DNA of 51,062 nt. Origin: Pseudomonadota bacterium. GTDB taxonomy: Bacteria; Pseudomonadota; Gammaproteobacteria; Burkholderiales; Ferrovaceae. The translations under genes and the position numbers were made by a program. The notes below the pieces were generated by a model that was not told the DNA's origin, made no database searches, and was given only the letters and a program-made list of their open reading frames with translations. The stretch lies in the NCBI GenBank assembly GCA_021850135.1, contig JAJZRV010000006.1:1-51062 (forward strand), given 5' to 3'. Of the stretch, positions 10,597 through 21,981 are shown one piece after another (position 1 is the stretch's first letter; every line of letters begins with the position of its first letter).

Positions 10597-11516
10597 ACTT
10601 TCTCCCGTGCGCGAGTGCCGAGCAACCCATTGGGGTGGAACACCAGCACCCCGATCAGCACCATGAAGGCAAACACGTCCTTGTAATTGCTGCCGAAGAA
10701 GTTGCCGGTCAAGTCCCCAATGTAACCTGCACCCAGCGCTTCCACGACACCCAGCAGCAACCCCCCGAGCATGGCACCGGGCAAATTGCCGATGCCCCCC
10801 AACACGGCTGCCGTGAAGGCCTTGAGACCCAGCATGAACCCCATGGTGTAGTTGCCCACGTTGTAGTAGGCCACGACCATGACGCCAGCCACCGCGGCGA
10901 GCGCCGACCCCATCACGAAAGTGAGCGCGATGATGCGGTCGGTGTCCACGCCCATCAGTTGCGCCACCGCCGGGTTCTGCGCCGTCGCACGCATGGCGCG
11001 CCCCAGGGCCGTTTTCTGCACCAGGATCAACAGTCCCGCCATGATCAGCCCTGCCAGCACCACGATAACCCCCTGGATGGCCGTGATGATGACGCCGCCC
11101 CAGGCAAGGCTGACCGGCGGCAGCACCGCGGGGAAGGAGAGGTAGCCGCGACCCCAGATCAATGCGGCTACCTGTTGCAGCACGATGGACAGGCCGATGG
11201 CCGTGATCAGCGGCGCAAGCTTGGGGGCACGACGCAGGGGGCGATAAGCCACACGTTCAATGACCAGCCCCAGCACCATACAGACGAACATGGCCGCCAG
11301 AACGCCCAACAGCACTGCAAGCGGCACCGGCCACCCCCACCCGCTCAGCAGCTGGATGACCGTCAGCGCCACCAAAGCGCCAACCATGACCACCTCGCCA
11401 TGGGCAAAATTGATGAGCTCCATGATGCCGTACACCATGGTGTAGCCCAGGGCCACCAATGCATAGATGCTGCCCAGGGTCAGGCCGTTGACCAACTGCT
11501 GCAGGAACGTGTCCAT
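10593..11516 (-). CDS. livH: Branched-chain amino acid ABC transporter permease LivH
   Basis: [41 protein letters not shown]. Confidence 0.92.
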   Translation of the reverse strand: MDTFLQQLVNGLTLGSIYALVALGYTMVYGIMELINFAHGEVVMVGALVALTVIQLLSGWGWPVPLAVLLGVLAAMFVCMVLGLVIERVAYRPLRRAPKLAPLITAIGLSIVLQQVAALIWGRGYLSFPAVLPPVSLAWGGVIITAIQGVIVVLAGLIMAGLLILVQKTALGRAMRATAQNPAVAQLMGVDTDRIIALTFVMGSALAAVAGVMVVAYYNVGNYTMGFMLGLKAFTAAVLGGIGNLPGAMLGGLLLGVVEALGAGYIGDLTGNFFGSNYKDVFAFMVLIGVLVFHPNGLLGTRAREKV

Positions 11517-12412
11517 CACACCCAATCGCGACCGTTGATGAACTCCTTGAGCAGGCCGTCCTCCCTGCTGCCGGGTTCGGGGTGCCAGTCGTAACGCCAG
11601 CGCACGATGGGCGGCATGGACATCAGGATGGATTCGGTGCGCCCGCCCGACTGCAGCCCGAAGAGGGTGCCCCGGTCATACACCAGATTGAATTCTACGT
11701 AGCGCCCGCGCCGATATGCCTGAAAGTCCCGCTCACGTTCGCCATAGGGCATGCCGCGACGACGCTCCATCAACGGCAGGTAAGCTGGGAGAAAATGGTC
11801 GCCCACGCTTTGCCACAAGGCCTGGGCTTCGGGCAGGGGCAACGCGTTGAAGTCGTCGAAGAAAATTCCGCCGACGCCTCGGGGTTCCTGACGATGCTTG
11901 AGGTAGAAATACTCGTCGCACCATTTTTTGAACCGCGGATAGTATTCGACGCCGAAAGGATCGAGCGCGTTCTTGCATGCGCGATGAAAATGTTCCGCGT
12001 CCTCCTTAAAACCGTAATAGGGCGTGAGGTCCATGCCACCGCCAAACCACCAGATGGGCGCGTTGCGCTCGCCGAATGCCGCAAAGAACCGTACATTCAT
12101 GTGAACCGTAGGTGCGTAGGGATTGCGCGGATGCAGGACGAGAGACACACCGAGGGCTTCAAAGTGGCGACCCGCCAATTCAGGGCGATGCGCAGTGGCC
12201 GAAGGCGGCAGGCCCTTGCCCATCACATGCGAAAAATTGACGCCACCACGTTCAAAGAGGTTCCCTTCTTCCACCAGGGCGCTGATGCCACCCCCTCCGC
12301 CCGGGCGCTCCCAGGTGTCGCGGCGGAACGTCTTGCCATCCAGCGTTTCGAGCGCCGTGACGATCCGGTTTTGCAGGTCGAGCAAATAGGTTTTGATATC
12401 GGACGTGTCCAT
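11516..12412 (-). CDS. hemF: Oxygen-dependent coproporphyrinogen III oxidase
   Basis: [57 protein letters not shown] at 12412. Confidence 0.95.
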   Translation of the reverse strand: MDTSDIKTYLLDLQNRIVTALETLDGKTFRRDTWERPGGGGGISALVEEGNLFERGGVNFSHVMGKGLPPSATAHRPELAGRHFEALGVSLVLHPRNPYAPTVHMNVRFFAAFGERNAPIWWFGGGMDLTPYYGFKEDAEHFHRACKNALDPFGVEYYPRFKKWCDEYFYLKHRQEPRGVGGIFFDDFNALPLPEAQALWQSVGDHFLPAYLPLMERRRGMPYGERERDFQAYRRGRYVEFNLVYDRGTLFGLQSGGRTESILMSMPPIVRWRYDWHPEPGSREDGLLKEFINGRDWV

Positions 12413-12426
12413 GAATAACCCTAAAC

Positions 12427-12882
12427 TCAGGCTTTTTGAGCTGCGTGGTGAATTGCCGCACGGATGCGGTTGTAGGTGCCGCACCGGCACAAGTTGCCGC
12501 TCATCGCCGCATCGATGTCGGCGTCGGTGGGATGCGGATTGCGCGCCAGCAGGGCTGCGGCGCTCATGATCTGGCCGGATTGGCAGTAGCCGCACTGGGC
12601 AACTTCCAGGGTGACCCAGGCCTGCTGTACGGGATGCTCGCCATGCAGCGACAAGCCCTCGATGGTCGTCACTTTCCTGCCCGCAGCGCTGGAGAGGGGC
12701 GTGATGCAGGAGCGCACCGGTTCGCCATCCAGATGCACCGTACAGGCGCCGCACAGGCCGGCACCACAGGAAAACTTGGTGCCGGTCAAACCCACTTCGT
12801 CGCGGATCACCCAGAGCAGCGGCGTGTCCGGGTCGGCCTTGAGCTCAAGCTTTTTACCATTAAGGCTGAGGGTGGTGGTCAT
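12427..12882 (-). CDS. (2Fe-2S)-binding protein, isoquinoline 1-oxidoreductase alpha-subunit-like
   Basis: [15 protein letters not shown] and [16 protein letters not shown]...[15 protein letters not shown] motifs. Confidence 0.88.
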   Translation of the reverse strand: MTTTLSLNGKKLELKADPDTPLLWVIRDEVGLTGTKFSCGAGLCGACTVHLDGEPVRSCITPLSSAAGRKVTTIEGLSLHGEHPVQQAWVTLEVAQCGYCQSGQIMSAAALLARNPHPTDADIDAAMSGNLCRCGTYNRIRAAIHHAAQKA

Positions 12883-12924
12883 GATGGTTCGGTAGTTTCC
12901 TCAAGTTCTGCCATAATTGCGTGC

Positions 12925-15648
12925 ATGACTGATCGTTCGCAAAAATTGCTGCTGTTGGTGGACGGTTCGTCCTACCTGTATCGGGCTTTCCATGCCCTAC
13001 CCGACTTGCGCAACCGCCTGGGAGAACCCACCGGTGCCATTTTCGGGGTACTCAACATGCTTCGCAGGCTGATGGCGGATTATAAGCCGGATTATGCAGC
13101 CTGCGTGTTCGATGCCAAGGGCCCCACTTTCAGGGAGGACTGGTATCCGGAATACAAGGCGCACCGTTCCCCCATGCCACCGGACCTCGTCGCGCAAGTC
13201 GAGCCGCTGCAGCAGGCCGTACGCGCCCTGGGGTGGCCGCTCCTGATCATAGACGGCGTTGAGGCGGACGATGTCATCGGCACGCTGGCGCGCCAGGCGC
13301 ACCAGGCCGACATCCGCACGGTCATTTCCACCGGCGACAAGGACATGGTGCAATTGCTCGATGACCAGGTCAGCCTGATCAATACGTTGAGCAACGAGCG
13401 CCTGGACGCTGCCTCGGCAACCGAAAAATACGGCATTCGCCCGGAACAGTTCATCGATTATCTGACCCTCATCGGCGATGCGGTGGACAATGTGCCCGGC
13501 GTGGCTAAAGTGGGGCCCAAGACGGCCGTCAAATGGCTGCAGCAATACACCACGCTCGATGCGCTCCTCGCGCACGCAGACGAGGTCCCCGGGGTGGTGG
13601 GCAACAACCTTCGAGCGGTGCGGGACTGGCTGCCCCAGGCGCGTCGTCTTCTGACCATCCGCTGCGACGTGCCGCTGCCTCAGCGCCCGGAACAGCTCAT
13701 CGCTACGCCGCCCGACCAGGCAACCTTGCAGACGCTCGCAGAACGCTACGATTTGCGCAGTTGGATGACGCCGCGGACCGAGTCATCGTCACCTGCTTCC
13801 GGGACGACGGCTGCAACGCGCCCCGTCCTGGCGCCCTGCCTGGTCACGCACTACGAAACCGTGTTGACCACGACACAACTGGAGGCGTGGCTCATCAAAA
13901 TTGAAGCCGCAGGACTGACCGCCCTGGACACGGAAACCACTTCGCTCGATCCGCTCGAGGCCCGCCTGGTCGGCCTGTCCCTCTGCGTCACCGCCGGAGA
14001 AGCCGCCTATATTCCGCTGGGCCATCGCGGCCCGGACAGCGGGGCACAACTCGATTTCGCGCAAACCCTGGCGCGCCTCAAGCCGTGGCTGGAAAATCCC
14101 GATGCCCGCAAGGTGGGACAACATCTCAAATACGACCAGCACGTTCTGGCCAACGAGGGGATTGTTCTGCGCGGCATCGCAGATGACACGCTGCTCCAGT
14201 CCTATGTGCTGGAGGCACACCAACCACACAATCTGGAAAGCCTGGCACGTCGACATCTGCAGCGCGACACGCTGTCCTATGAAGCCGTTACTGGCAAGGG
14301 CGTGCATGCGATCGGTTTTGAACAGGTGGCGCTGGATCGAGCCACCGAATACGCCGCCGAGGATGCCGACATCACCCTCCAGGTCCATCAGGCGCTCTAT
14401 CCACAAATCGCCCAAAGCGATGCGCTCCTGTCCATCTATCGTGACCTCGAGTTGCCGTTGCAACAGGTATTGTGGCGCATGGAACGCAACGGCGTACTGC
14501 TCGACGTAAGAGACCTGGAACGCCAAAGCGCCGAACTGGGCAGTCAGTTGCTGTCCCTGGAGGCCCGTGCCCACGCCGCCGCTGGACACCCTTTCAACCT
14601 CAATTCGCCCAAGCAGATTCAGGCCGTGCTGTTTGACGAACAGGGGCTGCCGGTGCGCAAGAAAACCCCCGGCGGCGTGCCTTCCACGGATGAAGACGTG
14701 CTGCAACAGCTGGCGCTGGACTATCCCATCCCAAAACTCATCCTGGAATACCGGGGACTCGCCAAACTCAAATCCACCTATACCGACGCGCTCCCTCGCA
14801 GGGTCAATACCCGCACGGGGCGGGTCCATACCCATTATGCCCAGGCCGTTGCCGTCACCGGCCGCCTCTCCAGCAGCGACCCCAATCTGCAGAACATCCC
14901 CGTACGCACTCCCGAAGGCCGGCGCATCCGCGCCGCATTCATCGCCCCCCCGGACCGCGTACTGATCTCTGCAGACTATTCCCAGATCGAGTTGCGCATC
15001 ATGGCCCACCTGTCTCAGGATGCCGGTCTGTTGGCAGCGTTCGGCGCGGGGCAGGACGTACACCGCGCCACCGCTGCAGAAATTTTTGGCGTGATACCTG
15101 AGGAGGTGAGCCCGGACCAGCGGCGTGCCGCCAAGACCATCAACTTCGGGCTGATCTACGGCATGTCGGCGTTCGGGCTCGCTTCCCAGCTCGGAATCGA
15201 GCGTGCGGCTGCGCAGGCCTACATGGAACGCTACTTCCATCGCTATCCCGGTGTCGCCGCCTACATGGAGCGCACCCGCGAAGCTGCTCATAGACAGGGC
15301 TACGTGGAAACCTTGTTCGGCCGCCGCCTGTGGCTGCCTGAACTGCGTCATGGCGGCGCCGGAAGGCGCCAGGGGGCGGAACGGGCAGCCATCAATGCCC
15401 CGCTCCAGGGCACGGCCGCCGACCTCATCAAACGCGCCATGATTACAGTACAGGACTGGCTGGATCGGGCGCAGATGCAATCGCTTCTGATCCTGCAGGT
15501 TCACGACGAACTCGTGCTGGAGAGCCCGGAGAGCGAGCGTGCGGTGGTGCTGCAAACCCTTCCGGAATTGATGGGCGGAGTGGCCCATCTGGCCGTCCCG
15601 CTCCTGGTGGAAGTGGGCAGCGGTCCCCACTGGGATGCGGCGCACTAG
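12925..15648 (+). CDS. polA: DNA polymerase I
   Basis: MTDRSQKLLLLVDGSSYLYRAFHAL (5'-3' exo), LDTETTSLDP (3'-5' exo), SADYSQIELRIMAHLSQD and QVHDELVLE (Pol). Confidence 0.97.
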   Translation: MTDRSQKLLLLVDGSSYLYRAFHALPDLRNRLGEPTGAIFGVLNMLRRLMADYKPDYAACVFDAKGPTFREDWYPEYKAHRSPMPPDLVAQVEPLQQAVRALGWPLLIIDGVEADDVIGTLARQAHQADIRTVISTGDKDMVQLLDDQVSLINTLSNERLDAASATEKYGIRPEQFIDYLTLIGDAVDNVPGVAKVGPKTAVKWLQQYTTLDALLAHADEVPGVVGNNLRAVRDWLPQARRLLTIRCDVPLPQRPEQLIATPPDQATLQTLAERYDLRSWMTPRTESSSPASGTTAATRPVLAPCLVTHYETVLTTTQLEAWLIKIEAAGLTALDTETTSLDPLEARLVGLSLCVTAGEAAYIPLGHRGPDSGAQLDFAQTLARLKPWLENPDARKVGQHLKYDQHVLANEGIVLRGIADDTLLQSYVLEAHQPHNLESLARRHLQRDTLSYEAVTGKGVHAIGFEQVALDRATEYAAEDADITLQVHQALYPQIAQSDALLSIYRDLELPLQQVLWRMERNGVLLDVRDLERQSAELGSQLLSLEARAHAAAGHPFNLNSPKQIQAVLFDEQGLPVRKKTPGGVPSTDEDVLQQLALDYPIPKLILEYRGLAKLKSTYTDALPRRVNTRTGRVHTHYAQAVAVTGRLSSSDPNLQNIPVRTPEGRRIRAAFIAPPDRVLISADYSQIELRIMAHLSQDAGLLAAFGAGQDVHRATAAEIFGVIPEEVSPDQRRAAKTINFGLIYGMSAFGLASQLGIERAAAQAYMERYFHRYPGVAAYMERTREAAHRQGYVETLFGRRLWLPELRHGGAGRRQGAERAAINAPLQGTAADLIKRAMITVQDWLDRAQMQSLLILQVHDELVLESPESERAVVLQTLPELMGGVAHLAVPLLVEVGSGPHWDAAH

Positions 15649-15714
15649 GACTTCAGCGCCTTCACATTCGGCGGTATAATCCCCCCCTTATCGTTTCTGC
15701 CCGCGGCTTGCACC

Positions 15715-16737
15715 ATGCAGATTGGCCCTTATCGTCTCAAAAACAACCTGTTGGTGGCCCCCATGGCGGGTGTCACCGACCGTCCCTTTCGCCAACTGTG
15801 CAAGACCATGGGTGCGGGCATGGCCGTGTCCGAGATGGTCTCTTCCAACTCGCTGCTGTGGGGCTCCGAAAAAACCCGGCGCCGCGCCAACCACGAAGGC
15901 GAGGTCGAACCCAAATCCGTCCAGATTGCCGGAGCCGATCCGGCCATGATGGCCGAGGCCGCCCGTTACAACGTGGATCAGGGCGCACAGATCATCGACA
16001 TCAACATGGGTTGCCCCGCCAAGAAGGTGTGCAATGTGATGGCCGGCTCCGCCCTGTTGCAGAACGAGGCCCTGGTCCAACGCATCGTCGAAGCTGTGGT
16101 GGCTGCCGTCGATGTTCCTGTCACACTCAAGATTCGCACCGGATGGGATCGTTCGCATCGTAACGCCCTGAGCGTGGCCCATATCGCCGAAAATGCCGGC
16201 ATCCAGTCACTGGCCATCCATGGCCGGACCCGCGCCTGCGGTTATACGGGCGACGCCGAATACGACACGATTGCCGCAGTCAAGGCTGCGGTCCGCATTC
16301 CCGTGGTGGCCAACGGCGACATCACGTCGCCGCAAAAGGCCCGGCTCGTCCTCGATCTTACCGGTGCCGATGGCCTCATGATCGGCCGCGCAGCGCAGGG
16401 GCGTCCCTGGATCTTTCGTGAAATCGATCATTTCCTCGCAACCGGAACCCTGCTACCGCCCCCTGAGGTCAGCGAAATCCACATGGTGCTCAAACATCAC
16501 CTGGAAGATCTCTACACGTTCTACGGGCTCGAAACCGGTGTCCGGGTCGCCCGCAAGCACATCAGCTGGTACACCCGCGGCCTCAAAGGGTCTGCAGCTT
16601 TCCGTCACGCCATGAACCAGCTTCAGACGGTGGCAGAACAACGCGAAGCAGTGGAGGCATTTTTCGGCCTGCTGCACAGCCAGGGGCAACGCCTGGAATA
16701 CGACACCGAACCACCCAACGAGGCGCTGGCCGCATGA
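15715..16737 (+). CDS. dusB: tRNA-dihydrouridine synthase DusB
   Basis: VAPMAGVTDRPFRQLC, INMGCPAKKVCN, IHGRTR; linked to fis. Confidence 0.95.
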   Translation: MQIGPYRLKNNLLVAPMAGVTDRPFRQLCKTMGAGMAVSEMVSSNSLLWGSEKTRRRANHEGEVEPKSVQIAGADPAMMAEAARYNVDQGAQIIDINMGCPAKKVCNVMAGSALLQNEALVQRIVEAVVAAVDVPVTLKIRTGWDRSHRNALSVAHIAENAGIQSLAIHGRTRACGYTGDAEYDTIAAVKAAVRIPVVANGDITSPQKARLVLDLTGADGLMIGRAAQGRPWIFREIDHFLATGTLLPPPEVSEIHMVLKHHLEDLYTFYGLETGVRVARKHISWYTRGLKGSAAFRHAMNQLQTVAEQREAVEAFFGLLHSQGQRLEYDTEPPNEALAA

Positions 16738-16973
16738 GCAAGTCTGAATCTGAGCTGTCTGCCTGCGTGCGGCGTCTTGTCACCGATTATTTCAGCCACC
16801 TGGACGGGGAAAAGTGCAGCGGCGTCCATGACATGGTCATCAGCAGCGTGGAAAAACCGCTGCTCGAAGTGGTCCTGAACCACACCGAGGGCAACCAGAC
16901 CCGGGCTTCAGAAATCCTGGGCATCAACCGCAATACATTGCGCAAAAAAATGCAGCACTACGGTGTGAAATGA
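16734..16973 (+). CDS. fis: Fis family DNA-binding protein
   Basis: [39 protein letters not shown]-terminal HTH; downstream of dusB. Confidence 0.93.
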   Translation: MSKSESELSACVRRLVTDYFSHLDGEKCSGVHDMVISSVEKPLLEVVLNHTEGNQTRASEILGINRNTLRKKMQHYGVK

Positions 16974-18529
16974 CCATACAGCGAGCACTCATTAGCGTTT
17001 CCAACAAGCAAGGCGCCGTCGACCTGGCGCGCGCACTGCGCGCCCTGAAAATAGAGATCCTTTCCACCGGAGGCACCGCGCTCCTGTTGCGCGATGCCGG
17101 CATTCCGGTCATTGAGGTTGCCAACTTCACCGGTTTTCCCGAAATGCTCGACGGCCGGGTCAAGACATTACACCCCAAAATTCACGGCGGCATTCTGGCG
17201 CGGCGCGATCTGCGCAGCCATACTGACGCCATGGCCATGCACGGCATCTCGCCCATTGACCTCGTGGTGGTCAACCTGTATCCGTTTCGCGAAACCATTG
17301 CCAACCCGGAATGCACCCTGGAAGACGCCATCGAAAACATCGATATCGGCGGTCCGGCCATGGTACGTTCGGCAGCCAAAAACCATCGCCATGTAGCTGT
17401 CCTGACCGATCCGGCCGACTATAAGCCGGTGCTGTCGGAATTGAAAAAAGGCAAGGGAAACCTGTCCGATGCCACCCGATTCCGGTTGGCTGTGAAAGCG
17501 TTCTCCCATACGGCGGAGTATGACGGCGCCATCGCCAACTACCTGTCGGGCATCGAAGCGGGCCCAGGGTTTGACGGCTATCCGCAACGCCTGCATCTTG
17601 CCTTCACCAAGCATCAGGGGCTGCGCTACGGTGAAAACCCCCACCAGTCCGGGGCTTTTTACCGCGAATTGCGCATGGCCGAGGGCGTGCTGTCGCAGTA
17701 CCGGCAACTGCAGGGCAAGGAACTGTCGTACAACAACATTGCTGACAGCGATGCCGCCTGGGATTGTGTGCGCGGCCTCGCAGATGGCGCCTGTGTCATC
17801 GTCAAACATGCCAACCCCTGCGGCGTCGCCCTCGGTGCCCGCCCCCTGGAAGCCTACCAGGCTGCATTTGCCACCGACCCCACCTCGGCTTTTGGCGGCA
17901 TCATCGCCTTCAATCGCACCGTGGACGATGCCACGGTCGCCGCACTGCTTGGCCAGTTCGTTGAAGTACTGATCGCCCCGGAGTACACACCCGCCGCACT
18001 GGAAGCTTTGGCGACCAAAGGCAACATTCGCGTGCTGCAGGTACCGCTGGGCCAAGGCCATAACGGTTGGGACATGAAGCGGGTGGGCGGCGGGTTGCTG
18101 GTGCAGACGCCCGACACGCTATCCCTGAATGAAGGGGCATTGCGCGTGGTCACTCGCACCCAGCCCACCCCGCAACAAATGACCGACCTGCGCCTCGCCT
18201 TTCATGTGGCCCATTACGTCAAGTCCAATGCCATCGTCTTCTGTAGCCAGGGGCGGACCCTGGGCATCGGCGCAGGGCAAATGAGCCGAGTGGACAGCAC
18301 ACGCATTGCCCGCCGCAAAGCGGAAGATGCGGGTCTATCCCTGAAAGGGAGTGTCGCTGCATCGGACGCTTTTTTTCCGTTTCGCGACGGACTCGATGTC
18401 ATCGCGGAAGCTGGAATCAGTGCAATCATTCAACCCGGCGGAAGCCTGAAGGATAACGAGGTCATCGCGGCAGCCGACGAACACGGCCTGGCCATGGTAT
18501 TTACCGGTATCCGTCATTTCCGTCATTGA
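16970..18529 (+). CDS. purH: Bifunctional AICAR formyltransferase/IMP cyclohydrolase
   Basis: [33 protein letters not shown]...; [11 protein letters not shown]. Confidence 0.96.
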   Translation: MTIQRALISVSNKQGAVDLARALRALKIEILSTGGTALLLRDAGIPVIEVANFTGFPEMLDGRVKTLHPKIHGGILARRDLRSHTDAMAMHGISPIDLVVVNLYPFRETIANPECTLEDAIENIDIGGPAMVRSAAKNHRHVAVLTDPADYKPVLSELKKGKGNLSDATRFRLAVKAFSHTAEYDGAIANYLSGIEAGPGFDGYPQRLHLAFTKHQGLRYGENPHQSGAFYRELRMAEGVLSQYRQLQGKELSYNNIADSDAAWDCVRGLADGACVIVKHANPCGVALGARPLEAYQAAFATDPTSAFGGIIAFNRTVDDATVAALLGQFVEVLIAPEYTPAALEALATKGNIRVLQVPLGQGHNGWDMKRVGGGLLVQTPDTLSLNEGALRVVTRTQPTPQQMTDLRLAFHVAHYVKSNAIVFCSQGRTLGIGAGQMSRVDSTRIARRKAEDAGLSLKGSVAASDAFFPFRDGLDVIAEAGISAIIQPGGSLKDNEVIAAADEHGLAMVFTGIRHFRH

Positions 18530-18536
18530 GTCTCTT

Positions 18537-19802
18537 ATGAAAGTTCTGGTCATCGGTTCGGGTGGACGAGAGCACGCTCTGGCTTGGCGTCTTGCCCAAT
18601 CACCCAAGGTCTCCCGCGTCTACGTTGCTCCAGGCAATGCGGGCACCGCGCAGGAAGAAGGGGTCTACAACGTCCCGTTGCAAGGCGTTGCGGCCTGGCT
18701 GGATTTTGCCCGGCGCGAGGCCATCGGCTTTACGGTCGTGGGTCCCGAGGCACCGCTTTCCGAGGGCGTCGTGGATGCTTTTCGGGCCGCAGGACTGCCC
18801 ATTTTCGGCCCCACCCAGGCTGCCGCGCAGCTCGAGGGCTCCAAGGATTTTGCCAAACGCTTCATGGTGCGCCACGGCATCCCCACCGCGTCCTACCAGA
18901 CCTTTGATGACACCCCGTCAGCCCATGCCTACCTGAACCGGGTGGGCGCGCCCATCGTCATCAAGGCAGATGGCCTGGCTGCGGGCAAGGGGGTCGTCGT
19001 CGCACAAACCCTCGATGAAGCCCATCGCGCCGTGGATGACATCATGGGGGGCGCCCTGGGCGGGGCGGGGCACCGTGTGGTCATCGAGGAATGCCTGCAG
19101 GGCGAAGAGGCGAGCTTCATCGTTCTGGTGGATGGTGAGCACGTACTTGCCCTGGCCACTAGCCAGGATCACAAGCGTCTTCTGGATGGGGATGCCGGCC
19201 CCAATACCGGCGGCATGGGAGCCTATTCCCCTGCACCGCTGGTCACGCCCGCCATTCACGGCCGCGTGATGCGTGAAATCATCCTGCCCACGGTGCAGGG
19301 CATGAAACAGGACGGCACTCCCTATACCGGATTTCTTTACGCGGGATTGATGATTGATGCCTCTGGCGCCGTCAAAACGCTGGAATTCAACTGCCGCATG
19401 GGAGACCCCGAGACCCAGCCGATCCTGATGCGCCTGAAAAGCGACCTCCTGGCCCTGCTGGAGCACGGTGTCGCGGGCACCCTGGATCAGGTGGAGGCCG
19501 AATGGGATCGACGCCCCGCCATCGGGGTAGTGTTGGCAGCCGAAGGCTACCCCGCACTGCCACGCCGCGGCGATCCCATTACCGATCTGGGGACGGATGA
19601 TGCCGAGTGCCATGTGTTTCATGCTGGCACTGCACGCCAGGGCGACGCGCTCGTCACGGCGGGAGGCCGCGTGCTGTGCGTGACTGCATTGGGCGACACC
19701 CTGCGCATGGCGCGCCAGAAGGCCTATGCCCGGGCAAAAAGCATCAGTTTTCCCGGAATGCAGCTCCGCACGGATATTGCGTGGCGCGCGCTCAAGTCCT
19801 GA
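18537..19802 (+). CDS. purD: Phosphoribosylamine-glycine ligase
   Basis: MKVLVIGSGGREHALAWRLAQSPKV; ATP-grasp motifs. Confidence 0.96.
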   Translation: MKVLVIGSGGREHALAWRLAQSPKVSRVYVAPGNAGTAQEEGVYNVPLQGVAAWLDFARREAIGFTVVGPEAPLSEGVVDAFRAAGLPIFGPTQAAAQLEGSKDFAKRFMVRHGIPTASYQTFDDTPSAHAYLNRVGAPIVIKADGLAAGKGVVVAQTLDEAHRAVDDIMGGALGGAGHRVVIEECLQGEEASFIVLVDGEHVLALATSQDHKRLLDGDAGPNTGGMGAYSPAPLVTPAIHGRVMREIILPTVQGMKQDGTPYTGFLYAGLMIDASGAVKTLEFNCRMGDPETQPILMRLKSDLLALLEHGVAGTLDQVEAEWDRRPAIGVVLAAEGYPALPRRGDPITDLGTDDAECHVFHAGTARQGDALVTAGGRVLCVTALGDTLRMARQKAYARAKSISFPGMQLRTDIAWRALKS

Positions 19803-19903
19803 AGACCTGATCGCTCAGCAGGCGCGCAACGCTCGGGAGGCGTCATGGGGCCTGTGCATGGTTCTAGTGTACCGAATACGTGCCGGACTGTTAGAATCGG
19901 GTC

Positions 19904-20248
19904 ATGAGATTCTACATGCGCCCTCTGTTCTTGCTGCTCACCGCCCTGCCGCTCCTGGCACTGGCGGCGCGCCCCAGCAATCTTGAGCCCCTGCCCGATG
20001 ACACCCCGCCGCCGCCTGCGGCTGGCACAAACGTCCCGACTACCGAGCCGGAAGTGACCATCGTGGAACACGACAACACCACTTTCGAGGAATACCGCAT
20101 CAACGGGCGCCTGTACAAGATCAAAGTGATTCCAAAAGTCGGGGCACCCTACTACCTGATCGACGAACAGGGGGCCAACGTCTGGCGCCGCTACGACGGC
20201 CTGGACACCGGGCTGCAGGTCCCCCGTTGGGTGATCATGGAGTTTTGA
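19904..20248 (+). CDS. DUF2782-like periplasmic protein
   Basis: Signal peptide; EYRINGRLYKIKVIPKVGAPYYLIDEQG. Confidence 0.75.
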   Translation: MRFYMRPLFLLLTALPLLALAARPSNLEPLPDDTPPPPAAGTNVPTTEPEVTIVEHDNTTFEEYRINGRLYKIKVIPKVGAPYYLIDEQGANVWRRYDGLDTGLQVPRWVIMEF

Positions 20249-20260
20249 CGTCCCCGATCC

Positions 20261-21202
20261 ATGGCTGTATTTACTCCCGTATCCCACGAAGCCCTGACCG
20301 AGTGGCTCACCCAGTACGCCGTCGGCGCGCTGCAGGACCAGTCCGCCATTGCAGCAGGCATCGAAAATACCAACTACTTCGTGACGACGGACCAGGGCCG
20401 TTTTGTCCTCACCCTGTTTGAAAAATTACAACCCGCGGAACTGCCCTATTATCTCCACCTGATGGATCATCTGGCGCAACGCGGTGTGCCTTGCCCGCGT
20501 CCGATTCCGGACCGGGAGGGGCAGTTTTTTCGCATGCTGTGCGGCAAGCCTGCAAGCCTGGTCACGCGTCTGTCGGGTCAATCGCAAATGACTCCTACCC
20601 TTGCCCATTGCAGCCTCTTTGGGGACCAGGTTGCCCGCCTGCACCTGGCTGCGGCGGATTACCCGGGCAACGTGCCCAACCCGCGCGGACCCTCATGGTG
20701 GCTGGCCACGGCAGCCAAGGTCAGGCCCTTTCTCGATGCAGCCCAAAACAGCCTGCTGGACCGGGAACTGGCATTCCAGACGGCCCACCGGTTCGATGCT
20801 CTGCCACGTGGAGCCATTCACGCCGATTTGTTCCGGGACAACGTGCTGTTCGACGGGGACCGCGTGGGCGGCGTCATCGATTTTTATTTTGCCGGTACAG
20901 ACGCCTGGCTGTATGACCTTGCCATCGTGGTCAACGATTGGTGCATGACCCCACAAGCCGTGTTGGATACGCAGCGCGTGCACGCGCTCGTCGGTGCCTA
21001 TCAGGCCCGCCGCGCCGTATCCACGGTGGAAAAGGCTGCCTGGCCGGTCATGTTGCGCGCGGGAGCGCTGCGTTTCTGGCTTTCCCGACTGTTTGACCTG
21101 CACCTGCCCAGACCCGGTGAAATCATTCACCCTCATGACCCCTCCTGGTTTGAGCGCATCCTGTATCATCATGTCGAGAACCCCAGCCCCTGGCCCCTAT
21201 GA
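20261..21202 (+). CDS. thrB: Homoserine kinase (APH-fold type)
   Basis: MAVFTPVSHEALTEWLTQYAVG...GIENTNYFVTT; GAIHADLFRDNVLFDGDRVGGVIDFYFA. Confidence 0.93.
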   Translation: MAVFTPVSHEALTEWLTQYAVGALQDQSAIAAGIENTNYFVTTDQGRFVLTLFEKLQPAELPYYLHLMDHLAQRGVPCPRPIPDREGQFFRMLCGKPASLVTRLSGQSQMTPTLAHCSLFGDQVARLHLAAADYPGNVPNPRGPSWWLATAAKVRPFLDAAQNSLLDRELAFQTAHRFDALPRGAIHADLFRDNVLFDGDRVGGVIDFYFAGTDAWLYDLAIVVNDWCMTPQAVLDTQRVHALVGAYQARRAVSTVEKAAWPVMLRAGALRFWLSRLFDLHLPRPGEIIHPHDPSWFERILYHHVENPSPWPL

Positions 21203-21975
21203 CCTCACCTCGCCGCGTCCCCTTCGTTCGTGGTTTCTACTGGATCTCTGAAGGGTTCCAGCTCGTCTTTCAAAGCCCCTTCGGCTGGATGAAGGTCATC
21301 ACCTTATGGTTTGGCTTTACCCTTCTGTGCGGCATGATCGTGGCAATCGGCCCTATCCTGTTTTCGCTGATGCTCCCCATCCTGTTTGCCGGATTGATGG
21401 TGGGCTGCAGGGCCATCGAGAGTGGCAAGTCCATGACTGCGGGGCACCTATTTGCCGGGTTTCGCAACAAACCGGCACGACTCATCACTCTAGGCGGCAT
21501 CAACGTGGTGGGTGAGCTCATCCTGACTTCAATCCTGTTGCTTTGGGGGGGCCAGCGCATGATCGAACTGCAAACCCTGTCCATGGATGGCACGGGCAAC
21601 CTGGAGCAGTTGCAGGTCCTGGTCTCCGACCTCACGCCCATTTTCATCACGCTGGCGCTGATCCAGGTCGTTTTGCTGATGCTGGGCTGGTTTGCACCCG
21701 CCCTCCTGGTTTTCAGTGACATGTCCACAGGCCAGGCACTGTCCTTGAGCGGCAAAGCCTGTCTCATCAACGCCCTGCCTTTTCTGGCCTATAGCCTGGG
21801 CATGGGCGCCCTGCTGATGGCCCTCATCACCGCCTCCTTTGCCGTACCGATTCTGGGGGTGTTGCTGTTGATGATGGGCATCCCGACGCTGATCGCTGCA
21901 GTTTACGCATCCTACCGGGACATCTTCAGCGAGGTCATCGATCTATCCGATGCCCGCTGGACGCGGGTGGAGTGA
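21199..21975 (+). CDS. BPSS1780-like integral membrane protein
   Basis: Multiple TM helices; GFYWISEGFQLVFQSPFGWMKV; overlaps thrB stop. Confidence 0.7.
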   Translation: MTSPRRVPFVRGFYWISEGFQLVFQSPFGWMKVITLWFGFTLLCGMIVAIGPILFSLMLPILFAGLMVGCRAIESGKSMTAGHLFAGFRNKPARLITLGGINVVGELILTSILLLWGGQRMIELQTLSMDGTGNLEQLQVLVSDLTPIFITLALIQVVLLMLGWFAPALLVFSDMSTGQALSLSGKACLINALPFLAYSLGMGALLMALITASFAVPILGVLLLMMGIPTLIAAVYASYRDIFSEVIDLSDARWTRVE

Positions 21976-21981
21976 GATCGC

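Noticed and set aside
13789-15645. 618-aa minus-strand ORF
   Set aside because: Antisense to polA, whose domains and motifs are intact.
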